A stretch of 64,000 bases of DNA from JAAFHB01 sp963675995. GTDB lineage: Bacteria; Bacteroidota; Bacteroidia; Bacteroidales; Prolixibacteraceae. Location: assembly GCA_963675995.2 (NCBI GenBank), contig CAXXIY010000001.1:2108001-2172000 (forward strand), written 5' to 3'. Both the position numbers and the translations under genes were made by a program. Below are positions 26,653-35,143 of this stretch, piece after piece. Each line of letters starts with the position of its first letter. Positions within the stretch are counted from its first letter, which is position 1. The notes under the pieces are model-generated. The model did not search any database, was not told the origin of the DNA, and was given only the letters and a program-made list of their open reading frames with translations.

Positions 26653-28896
26653 ATGAAACACCGTTTCTTTCTGCTTTTTTCCTTTTTTCTGCTCACTATT
26701 AGCGCCTGCAATAAAAAGGAAAACCAAATTACCGGGTTGAAAATGCTTGAAGGGGGAAAGACTTTTGCTGTCCCCACAGGCACCATTGCCGATCAGTTTG
26801 TACTAAAGAAATTTCCGGATGCCCGGATTAAGTATTACAATAGCGCACTCGATTGTGCAATTGCCGTAAAAGATGGGAAAGCTGATGCTGCCTGCTATGA
26901 CCAGCCTATACTGAAAAATATTGCAGCAAAAAACGAAGGGGTTACCGTATTGCCGGAATTGCTTTTAGGTGACCGTTATGGATTTGCCGTTCAATTAGGT
27001 AACCATAGACTAAAATCGGCCATTGACTCGGTTTTATCAACTCTAAATGCCGATGGTACCTACGATGAAATGATGAAACGGTGGTTTCCTGCCAAGGGAA
27101 ATCCGGCCCCTATGCCTCTATTCCAATTCAATAACGGAAATGGAGTTCTCAGATTTGGAACAGCGGCAGTTACCGAACCTATGTCGTTTTATGATTCCAA
27201 CCATAAAATCGCAGGATTTGACATAGAGTTGGCAACAAGAATAGCCCATTTTTTGGGTAAAAAGATTGAAATCGTGGATATGGATTTTGGGGCAATGCTG
27301 CCTGCCTTAATATCGGGTAAGGTGGATATGATTGGTGCCGGGCTTTCAATTACGGAGGAACGTGCCAAGAAAGTGCTTTATTCCGAAAGTTATTATCCCA
27401 GCGGAATAGCAGCATTGGTAAGAAGTAAGTCTGACAGGGAAAATGAGATGGTAACACCCAAATTAAGATCAGGTAAAGAAATTTGCGACAAACGGATAGG
27501 AGTTATGCTGGGCACGGTTCACGACAGCTATGCCAGAAAAAATTATCCAAATGCGGAAATATTTCAATACCACTCTGTTCCTGATATGATTATGGCTTTA
27601 AATTCCGGGAAGGTGGATGTAGCTATTATTGGCAATGTTACTTTAAAGGATATTCTGAAAAGAAACGATCGAATCGGAATATTGGAAAACGAAATTTACT
27701 CATGCCCACTTGGTATTGGCTTCAATAAAGAGAATACGGCTCTGATAAGCCGCTTCAACGCATTCCTGAAAGAAATAAAAGCCAATGGGATTTATGACGA
27801 TATGGTGGACCGTTGGATGAAAAAAGATATTTATCAAATGCCACAGATCGAAACCCCTGCCAAAAATGGAAAGCTTAATTCAGGAGTTGTCACCAGCATT
27901 GGATTTCCACACTCAGGAATCGAAAATGGTAAAAATGCGGGATTTGATATTGAACTTGCAAAACGTTTTGCAGCTTATCTCGGAATGGAATTCGTCCCTG
28001 TGGATCTTGTTTTTTCCAGTATGCTTGCCTCTTTAAAAACCAATAAAATCGACATCGCTGCCTGTAGTATGATGATCACGGGGGAGAGGCAGAAACAAAT
28101 AAGTTTTTCAGATCCTTACTATTCGTCAGTTGCATGTATCATCGCGTTGAAAAACAATATGTCCGCTTTTACCGGCAATGAAGAGAAACCGGTAAAAGCA
28201 TCTTTTGCAAAATCAATTTCCGAAAGTTTTTACAACAATATCATTTTGGAGAAAAGGTATCTGTTAATTATTGATGGTTTAAAAATTACGATACTGATCT
28301 CCATATTTGCATCAATTGTGGGAACTATCATTGGTGGATTGGTTTGTTTTATGAGGATGTCCAGAAGAAAAATCCTTTCCATGACGGCCAGGTTCTATAT
28401 CTCAATCCTGAGGGGTACTCCTGTGCTGGTTTTGTTGATGATCATCTATTATGTGGTATTTGGCTCAGTGAATATTAACCCTGCAATCGTTGCCATTTTT
28501 GCCTTCGGTCTTAATTTTGGAGCATATGTTTCAGAGATGTTCAGAACCTCTATCGAAAGTGTAGACAAGGGACAAAAGGAAGCAGGGATTGCTGGTGGTT
28601 TCACCCAGATGCAGACTTTCATTCATATCATCCTTCCACAGGCAACACGTCAGGCTTTACCCGTTTATAAAGGGGAATTCATCTCACTTGTGAAAATGAC
28701 CTCAATCGTAGGATATATTGCGGTCCAGGATTTAACCAAAGCAAGCGATATTATCCGGAGCCGAACATTTGATGCATTTTTTCCGCTCCTTATGGCTGCT
28801 TTGCTTTATCTGATCATTGCCTGGTTGCTGTCTTGGGCATTAGGTTATGTGGAAGTATCAGTCGATCCCAAAAGAAGGCATCTGACAATCAAATGA
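26653..28896 (+). CDS. Amino-acid-type ABC transporter, fused substrate-binding and permease protein
   Basis: A 747-aa lipoprotein-like chain (lipobox 'TISAC' near residue 19). It appears to hold a C-lobe-like half SBP_bac_3 domain (about 30-150), one full domain (about 160-395, 'LRFGTAAVTEPMSFYDSNH' with 'GFDIELATRIAHFLGKKIEI') and an N-lobe-like half domain (about 410-510, 'AGFDIELAKRFAAYLGMEF'). A HisM/GlnP-type permease with several membrane helices and an EAA-like motif ('EAGIAGGFTQMQTFIHIILP') follows from about 525. It would bind and import a polar amino acid. No ATPase gene lies next to it, although the family normally has a GlnQ-type partner, so an ATPase encoded elsewhere must serve it. 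Confidence 0.8.
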   Translation: MKHRFFLLFSFFLLTISACNKKENQITGLKMLEGGKTFAVPTGTIADQFVLKKFPDARIKYYNSALDCAIAVKDGKADAACYDQPILKNIAAKNEGVTVLPELLLGDRYGFAVQLGNHRLKSAIDSVLSTLNADGTYDEMMKRWFPAKGNPAPMPLFQFNNGNGVLRFGTAAVTEPMSFYDSNHKIAGFDIELATRIAHFLGKKIEIVDMDFGAMLPALISGKVDMIGAGLSITEERAKKVLYSESYYPSGIAALVRSKSDRENEMVTPKLRSGKEICDKRIGVMLGTVHDSYARKNYPNAEIFQYHSVPDMIMALNSGKVDVAIIGNVTLKDILKRNDRIGILENEIYSCPLGIGFNKENTALISRFNAFLKEIKANGIYDDMVDRWMKKDIYQMPQIETPAKNGKLNSGVVTSIGFPHSGIENGKNAGFDIELAKRFAAYLGMEFVPVDLVFSSMLASLKTNKIDIAACSMMITGERQKQISFSDPYYSSVACIIALKNNMSAFTGNEEKPVKASFAKSISESFYNNIILEKRYLLIIDGLKITILISIFASIVGTIIGGLVCFMRMSRRKILSMTARFYISILRGTPVLVLLMIIYYVVFGSVNINPAIVAIFAFGLNFGAYVSEMFRTSIESVDKGQKEAGIAGGFTQMQTFIHIILPQATRQALPVYKGEFISLVKMTSIVGYIAVQDLTKASDIIRSRTFDAFFPLLMAALLYLIIAWLLSWALGYVEVSVDPKRRHLTIK

Positions 28897-29142
28897 GCAT
28901 TCGGATTTATTTAATTTAAATAAGAGTATAGTTAAATATTTAAATAAAAAGATGCTAGTTTTGACTTTTCAACAGCTCATCTGAAGCCCTTCCAATGAAG
29001 TGAAATTTTGTTAATAATGTGAAAATTCCAAGCTTTCCACAGTTTAAATAGAACAATGATTATGGTTTGTTCGATGGAATTTCCTTATTTCGCCAATTGT
29101 TCTTTACAGCTTAGATTTGCTTTATAAATTAAAATTTAAAAC

Positions 29143-29784
29143 ATGAAAAAATCCATTTTGACAATTGGTTTTTTGTTATTAGTACTTGTGGTATCCGCAG
29201 AATCACCTTCAAAATTTGATTTTGGACTGAAGATGGGAGTTAACTTCAGTATGATCTCAGCGAGTAATCCTCCTCAGAGTAATTATCCCTATACCAATTT
29301 CAATTCGGCAACCAAACCAGGCTTTGATTTTGGCGCCTTTGCCCGTTATGGTGGAAAGAGACTCTATTTTCAGTCCGAAATCTTATACTCACGTATAAAT
29401 GGTGAATCGAGTTTTTATAATGAAAATCTGAAAGGAACGGAAACACAAAATTTAAATACGATCAAAATACCGTTTTTAATAGGAATAAAGTTAGTGAAAC
29501 TGAAATCAGGATCTGTGCGAATATTTACAGGACCATCACTTGGCATCCTTTTGCCCAGCAGTACCATAAATGTCCATAATTTCTTTGTTGGTGATTCAAA
29601 AAATTATAATCGTGTCGTTGGAAACTGGCAGGCAGGAGCTGGTTTGGATGTTTCAAGATTTACTTTTGATGTTCGTTATGAATATGGACTTTCCAATATC
29701 TGTGATGGACCGGTCAGAAGTAATCAGGGTTTGGTTTGTACGGGAAATTCAATGACCTTCTCTGTTGGTTATAAAATATTCTGA
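29143..29784 (+). CDS. Porin-family outer-membrane beta-barrel protein
   Basis: A 213-aa protein with a signal peptide (MKKSILTIGFLLLVLVVSA). The mature part alternates aromatic and glycine residues as in Bacteroidota 8-stranded barrels (PorT/OmpW-like 'outer membrane beta-barrel' group): 'FDFGLKMGVNFSMISAS', 'YFQSEILYSRING', 'VRIFTGPSLGILLPSS' and a C-terminal 'MTFSVGYKIF' ending in Phe. It probably sits in the outer membrane; cargo or partner is unknown. It stands alone, with a 246-bp AT-rich leader and a bidirectional-looking terminator behind it. Confidence 0.7.
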   Translation: MKKSILTIGFLLLVLVVSAESPSKFDFGLKMGVNFSMISASNPPQSNYPYTNFNSATKPGFDFGAFARYGGKRLYFQSEILYSRINGESSFYNENLKGTETQNLNTIKIPFLIGIKLVKLKSGSVRIFTGPSLGILLPSSTINVHNFFVGDSKNYNRVVGNWQAGAGLDVSRFTFDVRYEYGLSNICDGPVRSNQGLVCTGNSMTFSVGYKIF

Positions 29785-29851
29785 TCTTGATCGTTAGCTA
29801 TTTTATCGTTCAAATTTCTTAAAAACTCCCAATACACGGCAGAAAACAAAA

Positions 29852-29883
29852 AAACACCTGTGCATTCGAATGCGCAGGTGTTT
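29852..29883. terminator. Strong near-perfect hairpin between convergent genes
   Basis: A 32-nt almost perfect palindrome (AAACACCTG...CAGGTGTTT, one mismatch-type G-T pair) with A-rich sequence on one side and T-rich on the other. It lies between the plus-strand porin gene and the minus-strand lipoprotein gene and can serve both. Confidence 0.8.
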
Positions 29884-30005
29884 CTGTTTAATCTACTCCC
29901 AATTAAATTTGAAAGATCTAAATTGCCACTTTGCGTTTTCATTAAAAATCTGCCCTCTGAAAAACAAATAATTTTTACATGAAAAAGCTTGCTGATTTGA
30001 ATTAT

Positions 30006-30908
30006 TTATTCACCTCTCCTGTTTCTGCTGGTTGGCCCCTTCTCCTCACTTTTATTCTCCTTCGTTTTTTTCATATTTTTCTGAACTTTAACAGGTTGTC
30101 CGATTTGTTTGCCGTAATATTTTACCGGTTGTGCCTGACGGTTTGCGGCTCCGTTTTTCCGGGGAGTATCTTTTGATGGCTGAGGAGTTGGTTTTACTTC
30201 GATCCGGTTTCCTCCTCCATTGGTTGCCTGGTTATTATAATTGCTGTTCCGGTCAGACTGGGAACCACTACTTTGTCTTTTCTCATTGCGGTTCTCCCCG
30301 GGACTTGAAGCTTGATTTCTGTAATCTGTGTTCCTGTCGGGCTTGTATCCTGTCTCCTTTTTTAGCTCATTACGATGTGTACCTTCGTAATTTGCCCGTT
30401 CATTGTTATTTCCCGAATGTCGGGCATTTTCATTAAACCAGCGTGAGGACCAGGCATTATCGTGATCGCGGTTTCCATTGTATGATTTGTAATAATATCG
30501 TGGATAATGAGCCACATAATATTCAAAATGGTGCCAGGGTTCGTAAACAGCTTTATTGAGTTTAACCACAAAGCAGTTGTTCAGATCAAATGAGGCATAT
30601 ATAGAAGGTAATGAAGCGCTAAACCTCCAGTTGCCATCCTCAATATAAACAAATTCACGATTCCGGAGATCATAATAGCACTCAATATCAGGCAGGTAAT
30701 AGTAATTTACCTGATCGAAATTGTCGTTATTCGGAGCCCAGGGCGGTGGTGTACCATAGGTCATCCCTTGATTTTGCCCAACCATATAGGGGGTGGTACA
30801 ACTGTAAAGGGTGAAAAGCAAAGCTACAGCGAAAACAGGAATGATTACCAAACCCCGAAAAGATATTCCCCGAATTTCCCTTTCAAAATGAATGTTTAAA
30901 GTTTTCAT
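30006..30908 (-). CDS. Lipoprotein with Asn/Arg-rich low-complexity tail, unknown function
   Basis: A 300-aa protein whose N-terminus has a hydrophobic stretch and a lipobox (LYSC, Cys37). The first domain (about 40-150) is rich in Tyr/Trp ('NYYYLPDIECYYDLRNREFV', 'EPWHHFEYYVAHYPRYYY'). The second half is a low-complexity Asn/Arg/Gln/Lys-rich stretch with repeated 'SDRNSNYNNQ'-type motifs and a basic C-terminus. No catalytic motif is visible. Similar lipoproteins occur in Bacteroidota with no known role. The gene is alone on the minus strand and shares the 29852 terminator. Confidence 0.6.
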   Translation of the reverse strand: MKTLNIHFEREIRGISFRGLVIIPVFAVALLFTLYSCTTPYMVGQNQGMTYGTPPPWAPNNDNFDQVNYYYLPDIECYYDLRNREFVYIEDGNWRFSASLPSIYASFDLNNCFVVKLNKAVYEPWHHFEYYVAHYPRYYYKSYNGNRDHDNAWSSRWFNENARHSGNNNERANYEGTHRNELKKETGYKPDRNTDYRNQASSPGENRNEKRQSSGSQSDRNSNYNNQATNGGGNRIEVKPTPQPSKDTPRKNGAANRQAQPVKYYGKQIGQPVKVQKNMKKTKENKSEEKGPTSRNRRGE

Positions 30909-31087
30909 GTAAAAAATGTTGTTAGCGTTAAATTGAGATGATATTTACAAAAGTTGTGCCGAAAAAAGAAGTTGCGAATTGAAAAAGTATGTTTGAGATT
31001 TTCCCCTTAGGCCGTCCAAGGGGCAGTAAATCATTTGACACGAATATTTTAACAAAGAACTTAATTCAACTACTCCGTTTTAGGTTT

Positions 31088-31816
31088 TCACTCCAGATTT
31101 AGTCTTCTCCCGATTAACTTTAAAAGATGCACAAAGTCACGACCAAAATGATGACCGCCTCCCAGAAAATCGTGATCGCTTACACTGTCAAGATTCTTCC
31201 GGCAAATGGATAATTGACTGTCATCGCAAATGATATAAGACCTTTGTCCTCTCATCTTTAATAACTCTGTATAGATGTCTGTTCCTTTTTTATCTTCAAA
31301 AAGATAATCGGTTGGTTTTAATCTGAATATTGCCTTCTGTCCTGGAGCTATTAATAGGATATCCTTCAGTTGTAGTCTTGATTTTTCATCAAGATGATTT
31401 ATTCCAAATGGGATTACTTCTGCTCCCATTGAATAACCTATTAATACAACTTTGTGCTTATTCCATTTTTTATTGTAGTGAGTTATAATTGATCCAAAAT
31501 CGTGACCCAACTGTGCCGGACTTTTTGCTGAACTAAAATAACTTTTAGAGTTTAACACTACAACAGATACATTTTTTAAATTCAGATAGTGAACAATTTC
31601 CTTATCAAAATTCAGGTATCCAAAATCACCGGTTAAAAAGATGGCATAAAAGTCACAATTGCCACTGGAAATCGATTCTTTTATTGGTAAATTTCTTTTC
31701 GGGTGAACTTTCTGGGCAAAAAGAGATGCATTGAACCAAAGAGTGATAAATATAAATATTTTACAGAAAGTATACAAAAACAATTTCATAGTCGATTTTT
31801 GAATAATATGATCCAA
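31088..31816 (-). CDS. AcvB/VirJ-family alpha/beta hydrolase
   Basis: A 242-aa exported protein (hydrophobic N-terminus around 'FCKIFIFITLWFN'). It has the AcvB/VirJ blocks 'AIFLTGDFGYLNFDKEI', 'VVVLNSKSYFSSAKSPAQLG' and the nucleophile elbow 'LIGYSMGAEVIPF'. Family members hydrolyse lysyl-phosphatidylglycerol at the membrane, which affects envelope charge. 'SDHDFLGGGHHF' near the C-terminus supplies a histidine and an acid for the triad. The length fits the single-domain VirJ form. It is the last host gene with a clear identity before the integrated element. Confidence 0.8.
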   Translation of the reverse strand: MDHIIQKSTMKLFLYTFCKIFIFITLWFNASLFAQKVHPKRNLPIKESISSGNCDFYAIFLTGDFGYLNFDKEIVHYLNLKNVSVVVLNSKSYFSSAKSPAQLGHDFGSIITHYNKKWNKHKVVLIGYSMGAEVIPFGINHLDEKSRLQLKDILLIAPGQKAIFRLKPTDYLFEDKKGTDIYTELLKMRGQRSYIICDDSQLSICRKNLDSVSDHDFLGGGHHFGRDFVHLLKLIGRRLNLE

Positions 31817-31917
31817 TCCAAATTGAGTTGATCAAAGTTTAATTAAACTTACTAATTATTCCCTGATTCTGCAAAATATCGTCCATTTATCCGTCATAAA
31901 CAGATATAATCGACAGC

Positions 31918-32079
31918 ATGGCAAATGAATATACGGTACAGAACCCGAAAGTTATTCCTGCCTTCCTGGAGGTGACAAAGTTTGAAAACGACACATTTGG
32001 GACAGCAAAGCTCAGGAATATACTTATTCTTTTTCGTCAGCTGGCTGAAAAGCTGAATGACTTGTCACTGTTCGCCTGA
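31918..32079 (+). CDS. Short conserved-looking ORF, unknown function
   Basis: A 53-codon ORF (MANEYTVQNPKVIPAFLEVT ... LNDLSLFA) directly left of the attachment site. Its codon use is protein-like, and the repeated charged/hydrophobic pattern in 'NILILFRQLAEKLNDL' suggests an amphipathic helix. It could be a small protein or the 5' fragment of a gene. It lies on the host side of the element. Confidence 0.35.
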   Translation: MANEYTVQNPKVIPAFLEVTKFENDTFGTAKLRNILILFRQLAEKLNDLSLFA

Positions 32080-32119
32080 AAGGGCGACTTTACCCTGTCA
32101 GAAACCTGGCAAAAACAAA

Positions 32120-32151
32120 AAACACCTACACCCTTTAATGTGTAAGTGTTT
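32120..32151 (-). terminator. Original host terminator of the tRNA-Gln unit (minus strand)
   Basis: A stem of AAACACCTACAC with GTGTAAGTGTTT (one wobble) and a short loop. Reading on the minus strand it is followed by a T-rich run. It lies 10 bp from the left tRNA repeat, at the place where the end of the tRNA transcript would have been before integration. Confidence 0.65.
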
Positions 32152-32160
32152 GATTTTGAA

Positions 32161-32206
32161 GTTGTCCTGTCAGGTTTCGAACCTGAACTCTTCTGATCCA
32201 GAATCA
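32161..32206 (-). repeat. attL: 46-bp tRNA-Gln 3'-end duplicate
   Basis: Identical to 61640-61685 over all 46 bases and different immediately on both sides (base 32160 is A against T at 61639). It covers the tRNA 3' end, T arm and part of the anticodon arm but lacks the 5' half, so it is not a functional tRNA. It is one crossover product of site-specific integration. Confidence 0.92.
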
Positions 32207-32324
32207 TAAAAACGTGTTTTTCGCTATTTTTCACTGTTTTTCAAGAATTTGTTAATATGCTGGATTATAGCAATTAAATTGAATTTTATTCTTCGTTATT
32301 TTACGCTGTTTATCGTTTAATTTC

Positions 32325-32354
32325 TATATTTGTGTGCAAATCGTGTGTGCAAAT
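32325..32354 (+). promoter_or_regulatory. Integrase promoter with two TGTGCAAAT repeats
   Basis: TATATTTG at 32325-32332 matches the Bacteroidota -7 box (TAnnTTTG). Just behind it lie two direct repeats of TGTGCAAAT (32333-32341 and 32346-32354), 13 bp apart, and the integrase ATG is at 32379. The same nonamer occurs twice near the right end (61568-61587). These are candidate arm-type sites for integrase or excisionase; overlap with the start region would let the protein repress its own promoter. Confidence 0.6.
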
Positions 32355-32378
32355 ATAAAGAATTAAAATACCAAGACG

Positions 32379-33608
32379 ATGTTTAATTATTCACTCAATG
32401 GAATCACTGTAGCGTCAATTCTTGATACCCGTCGAGCTACTAAAGACAATGTTTATCCTGTCAAAATCCGTATCACCTATAAGCGGGACAGAAAATATTA
32501 TTCTACAGGAAAGACTCTTTCCAAAGAGGATTGGGCTAATTTACCTAGCCAGAAAAGTAAAGTGTCTTCTCAGTTAAGAGATGATATCCAGAATTCATTT
32601 GATAAGTTAAAAGCTGCAATTAAATTTATAGAGGCTTCCGGTGATTTCTCTTTTGATGTATTGAATCACCGACTTGGCAATGCGGTTGGAGATTCAGTAA
32701 ATAATGCATTCTTAGCCAAAATAGCTAATCTTAAAAATGAAGGTAGATCCGGTACCCAGATTTCTAATGAATGCGCTTTAAACAGCTTACAAAAGTTTGG
32801 GGGTCAAAATATTCAATTCACAGATGTAACTATTGACTGGTTAAGACGCTATGAAAAATACATGATTAGTGAAGGTAATAGCTTTACAACAATTGGTATG
32901 TATGTTAGAGCTTTAAGGTCCTTAATAAATGATGCAATAAAGGCAGGCTTATTAAAGCCGAGCAATTACCCATTTGGGAAGGATAAATATGAAATTCCGA
33001 CTGGTTCGGGTCGAAAATTGGCATTAACCCTCACCCAAATCAAGACTATTGTGGATTATTCAGATGGGAATCCTACTACTGACAGGTATAAAAGCCTTTG
33101 GTTTTTTTCCTATTTGTGTAACGGCATTAATTTTATCGATATGATCAAGTTGAAGTACTCTAATATACACAATGGCGAGATTTCTTATTTGAGATCCAAA
33201 ACGATTAGGACATCTAAGATTAAAAAGGAAATACATGCAATTGTTTCCCCAGAGATGAAGGCTATAATTAATCGCTGGGGTAATCCAGATAGACGAGCAA
33301 ATCAATATATTTTTCCGTTCCTAAACGGCAACGAAACTCCTATGGAAATTAAAGATAAAGCCAAAGATATTATTCATCGAACGAATGATAAGTTAAAAAC
33401 AATTGGAGAAACTATGGGAATTGATGGTTTGTCTACTTATTCTGCTCGACACAGTTTTGCCTCAGTCTTGAAACGATCTGGGGCCAATATTTCATTTATT
33501 TCAGAATCCCTTGGGCATGCAGATCAGAAAACGACAGAAAATTATCTTGCAAGTTTTGAGCAAGATGAACGTATAAAAAATGCAGCACTTCTAACCAAGT
33601 TTGACTAA
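32379..33608 (+). CDS. int: Tyrosine recombinase/integrase (Bacteroidota type)
   Basis: A 409-aa protein with an N-terminal arm-binding domain, a SAM-like core-binding domain (about 105-205) and a C-terminal catalytic domain. Visible catalytic residues are R357-H358 in 'YSARHSFASVL', the 'SLGHADQKTTENYL' box and tyrosine Y389. The first catalytic arginine, normally in a 'GxR' motif, appears as N251 in 'SYLCNGINFIDMI'. Loss of Arg I is known in the CTnDOT integrase family, so the enzyme can still be active. It acts at the tRNA-Gln attachment site that starts 170 bp upstream. The next gene begins 5 bp after its stop. Confidence 0.92.
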   Translation: MFNYSLNGITVASILDTRRATKDNVYPVKIRITYKRDRKYYSTGKTLSKEDWANLPSQKSKVSSQLRDDIQNSFDKLKAAIKFIEASGDFSFDVLNHRLGNAVGDSVNNAFLAKIANLKNEGRSGTQISNECALNSLQKFGGQNIQFTDVTIDWLRRYEKYMISEGNSFTTIGMYVRALRSLINDAIKAGLLKPSNYPFGKDKYEIPTGSGRKLALTLTQIKTIVDYSDGNPTTDRYKSLWFFSYLCNGINFIDMIKLKYSNIHNGEISYLRSKTIRTSKIKKEIHAIVSPEMKAIINRWGNPDRRANQYIFPFLNGNETPMEIKDKAKDIIHRTNDKLKTIGETMGIDGLSTYSARHSFASVLKRSGANISFISESLGHADQKTTENYLASFEQDERIKNAALLTKFD

Positions 33609-33613
33609 CCAAT

Positions 33614-34609
33614 ATGGAACATTATGAACTTTTAAGATCTATAGCTGGCGGTTGGTTATCTCCCCATCTTGCTATGGATGAAGATGTTTCTCCTCTATAT
33701 TATCATTGTCAGAAATATAATATATTGGAGTATAAAGACTATATGTATTTTAAAGTCGATAAAAATTTCCTATTTGAATATCCACCGGATATTTTAAATC
33801 CGGATGGTAATTATGAAAGGAAAATACTAAAAGATAAATCAGGAAATAACTGGTATCATCCTACAAGAAAAGCTTACTATTATTATGAAATAATCGATGC
33901 TGAAAAGACGAAATTAATTCAACATTACAATTCGATTTATAACCGTAATATACCTGTCTATACAATAGATGGATTGGTACAAAAAGAAATTCATCAACTT
34001 AGTAAAATCGCGAGAGATACAATGATTTATACGAGTACCCATATTAAAGATTTTCAGACCCTCAATTTATCAAACAGTAACCACTATGTTATTAGTCTCC
34101 TACAAGAGACAATTATAGATTTATTTCAAGAAATCTATAATATATTTGAAGGTTTAATAAATTTAAAAGTAATATCAAGAGAAAAATTTAAAGCTGAATA
34201 TTTTGGAGAAAAGCCATATGAGTTAGTAAATCTGCTAGATAAAAACACCACGATTTACCTCAATCACCGTAATATATTAAAAAAAATTTGTAAGGAATTT
34301 AATTTTGATGTTTTTCAGTGTGGTGGGGAAAATGATTTTTGTGAGATATTTGATCTCAATAACCAAATGGAATATACGTTCAAGATTAAACATAAGACAA
34401 AATTCTGCTACCTCCTTTATGAAATGTGGGAGAATAGAGATAATATTGAGCTCATCAACCAAAAATATCCCAATAGAGAATCTTTTATAAAACCCTTTCT
34501 TGAAAAGTATTCCTGTAGCTTTGGAACCTTTACTAATAAAGATGTGTTCCATAATACAAATGCTAAATATAAGTCCTTTAAAGAAAAAGTTGAAGCTATG
34601 TTCAAATAA
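33614..34609 (+). CDS. Unknown protein co-transcribed with the integrase
   Basis: A 331-aa soluble protein with no signal or membrane segment and no motif I recognise. It is rich in Tyr, Asn, Lys and Phe. The middle is helical ('IHQLSKIARDTMIYTSTHIK', 'LQETIIDLFQEIYNIFEGL') and a Cys pair lies in 'DVFQCGGENDFCEIFD'. It follows the integrase by only 5 bp and ends at a terminator, so the two form one unit. It may assist or control integration, or be cargo. Its AT content is higher than that of the flanking element genes, which suggests separate origin. Confidence 0.6.
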   Translation: MEHYELLRSIAGGWLSPHLAMDEDVSPLYYHCQKYNILEYKDYMYFKVDKNFLFEYPPDILNPDGNYERKILKDKSGNNWYHPTRKAYYYYEIIDAEKTKLIQHYNSIYNRNIPVYTIDGLVQKEIHQLSKIARDTMIYTSTHIKDFQTLNLSNSNHYVISLLQETIIDLFQEIYNIFEGLINLKVISREKFKAEYFGEKPYELVNLLDKNTTIYLNHRNILKKICKEFNFDVFQCGGENDFCEIFDLNNQMEYTFKIKHKTKFCYLLYEMWENRDNIELINQKYPNRESFIKPFLEKYSCSFGTFTNKDVFHNTNAKYKSFKEKVEAMFK

Positions 34610-34639
34610 AAGATAGTAAATCTAAACAAGATCCATATT

Positions 34640-34665
34640 AACCCATAAAATATTTTTTATGGGTT
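34640..34665 (+). terminator. Terminator of the integrase unit
   Basis: An AACCCATAAAA...TTTTATGGGTT hairpin followed by a run of seven T (from about 34664). It lies 31 bp after the stop of the preceding gene. Confidence 0.85.
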
Positions 34666-34713
34666 TTTTTATTATCCTGTAATTCAACCGACTATAAAAC
34701 TAATTATTTATGT

Positions 34714-34759
34714 GATCCATAAAATTATCCATATCAAAGTGCCGTAAAATTGATCCATA
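34714..34759 (+). promoter_or_regulatory. GATCCATA repeats upstream of the excisionase-like gene
   Basis: The octamer GATCCATA occurs at 34714-34721 and 34752-34759, and also at 34630-34637 just before the terminator. They lie in the leader of the HTH gene that starts at 34779 and could be binding sites for it. This is inferred from repetition only. Confidence 0.35.
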
Positions 34760-34778
34760 ATCAACAACAAAATGAATT

Positions 34779-35141
34779 ATGGACGAATTGATTTTAGCTT
34801 TAATAACTGTCGTCAAAGAGAGGTTTGACTCCGCGATCAAAGAGGCTGTTTTTCAAGCCTTAGGTGTACAACAGGTGATTCCCACCTTACAAGACAAGAC
34901 TGATATAAATGGAGCGTGCGAGCATTTGGAGAAGCATGGATATAAAGTTCCAAAATCCACTCTGTATAAACTTACAAGAACCAATGATATTCCATGTGGA
35001 CGTATTGGTGATGGACGTAGGCTTATCTTTTCACGGATAGAATTGGAATCCTGGTTAGAGTCCCAGATTAAGCAAAAGCCTCGGTTCAATGCATCCCTTG
35101 AGTTGGCAAAATCAGCACAACGTAAGATTAGAAAGGGATAA
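34779..35141 (+). CDS. Excisionase-like helix-turn-helix DNA-binding protein
   Basis: A 120-aa basic protein. The central part has a MerR/Xis-type (HTH_17) motif: 'VPKSTLYKLTRTNDIPCGRI' followed by the wing 'GRRLIFSRIELESWLESQI'. This is typical of excisionase or plasmid/ICE regulatory proteins in Bacteroidota, which bind near attachment sites or control downstream mobility genes. The next gene begins 2 bp later, so it leads an operon. It probably controls excision and maintenance genes of the element. Confidence 0.75.
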   Translation: MDELILALITVVKERFDSAIKEAVFQALGVQQVIPTLQDKTDINGACEHLEKHGYKVPKSTLYKLTRTNDIPCGRIGDGRRLIFSRIELESWLESQIKQKPRFNASLELAKSAQRKIRKG

Positions 35142-35143
35142 TC

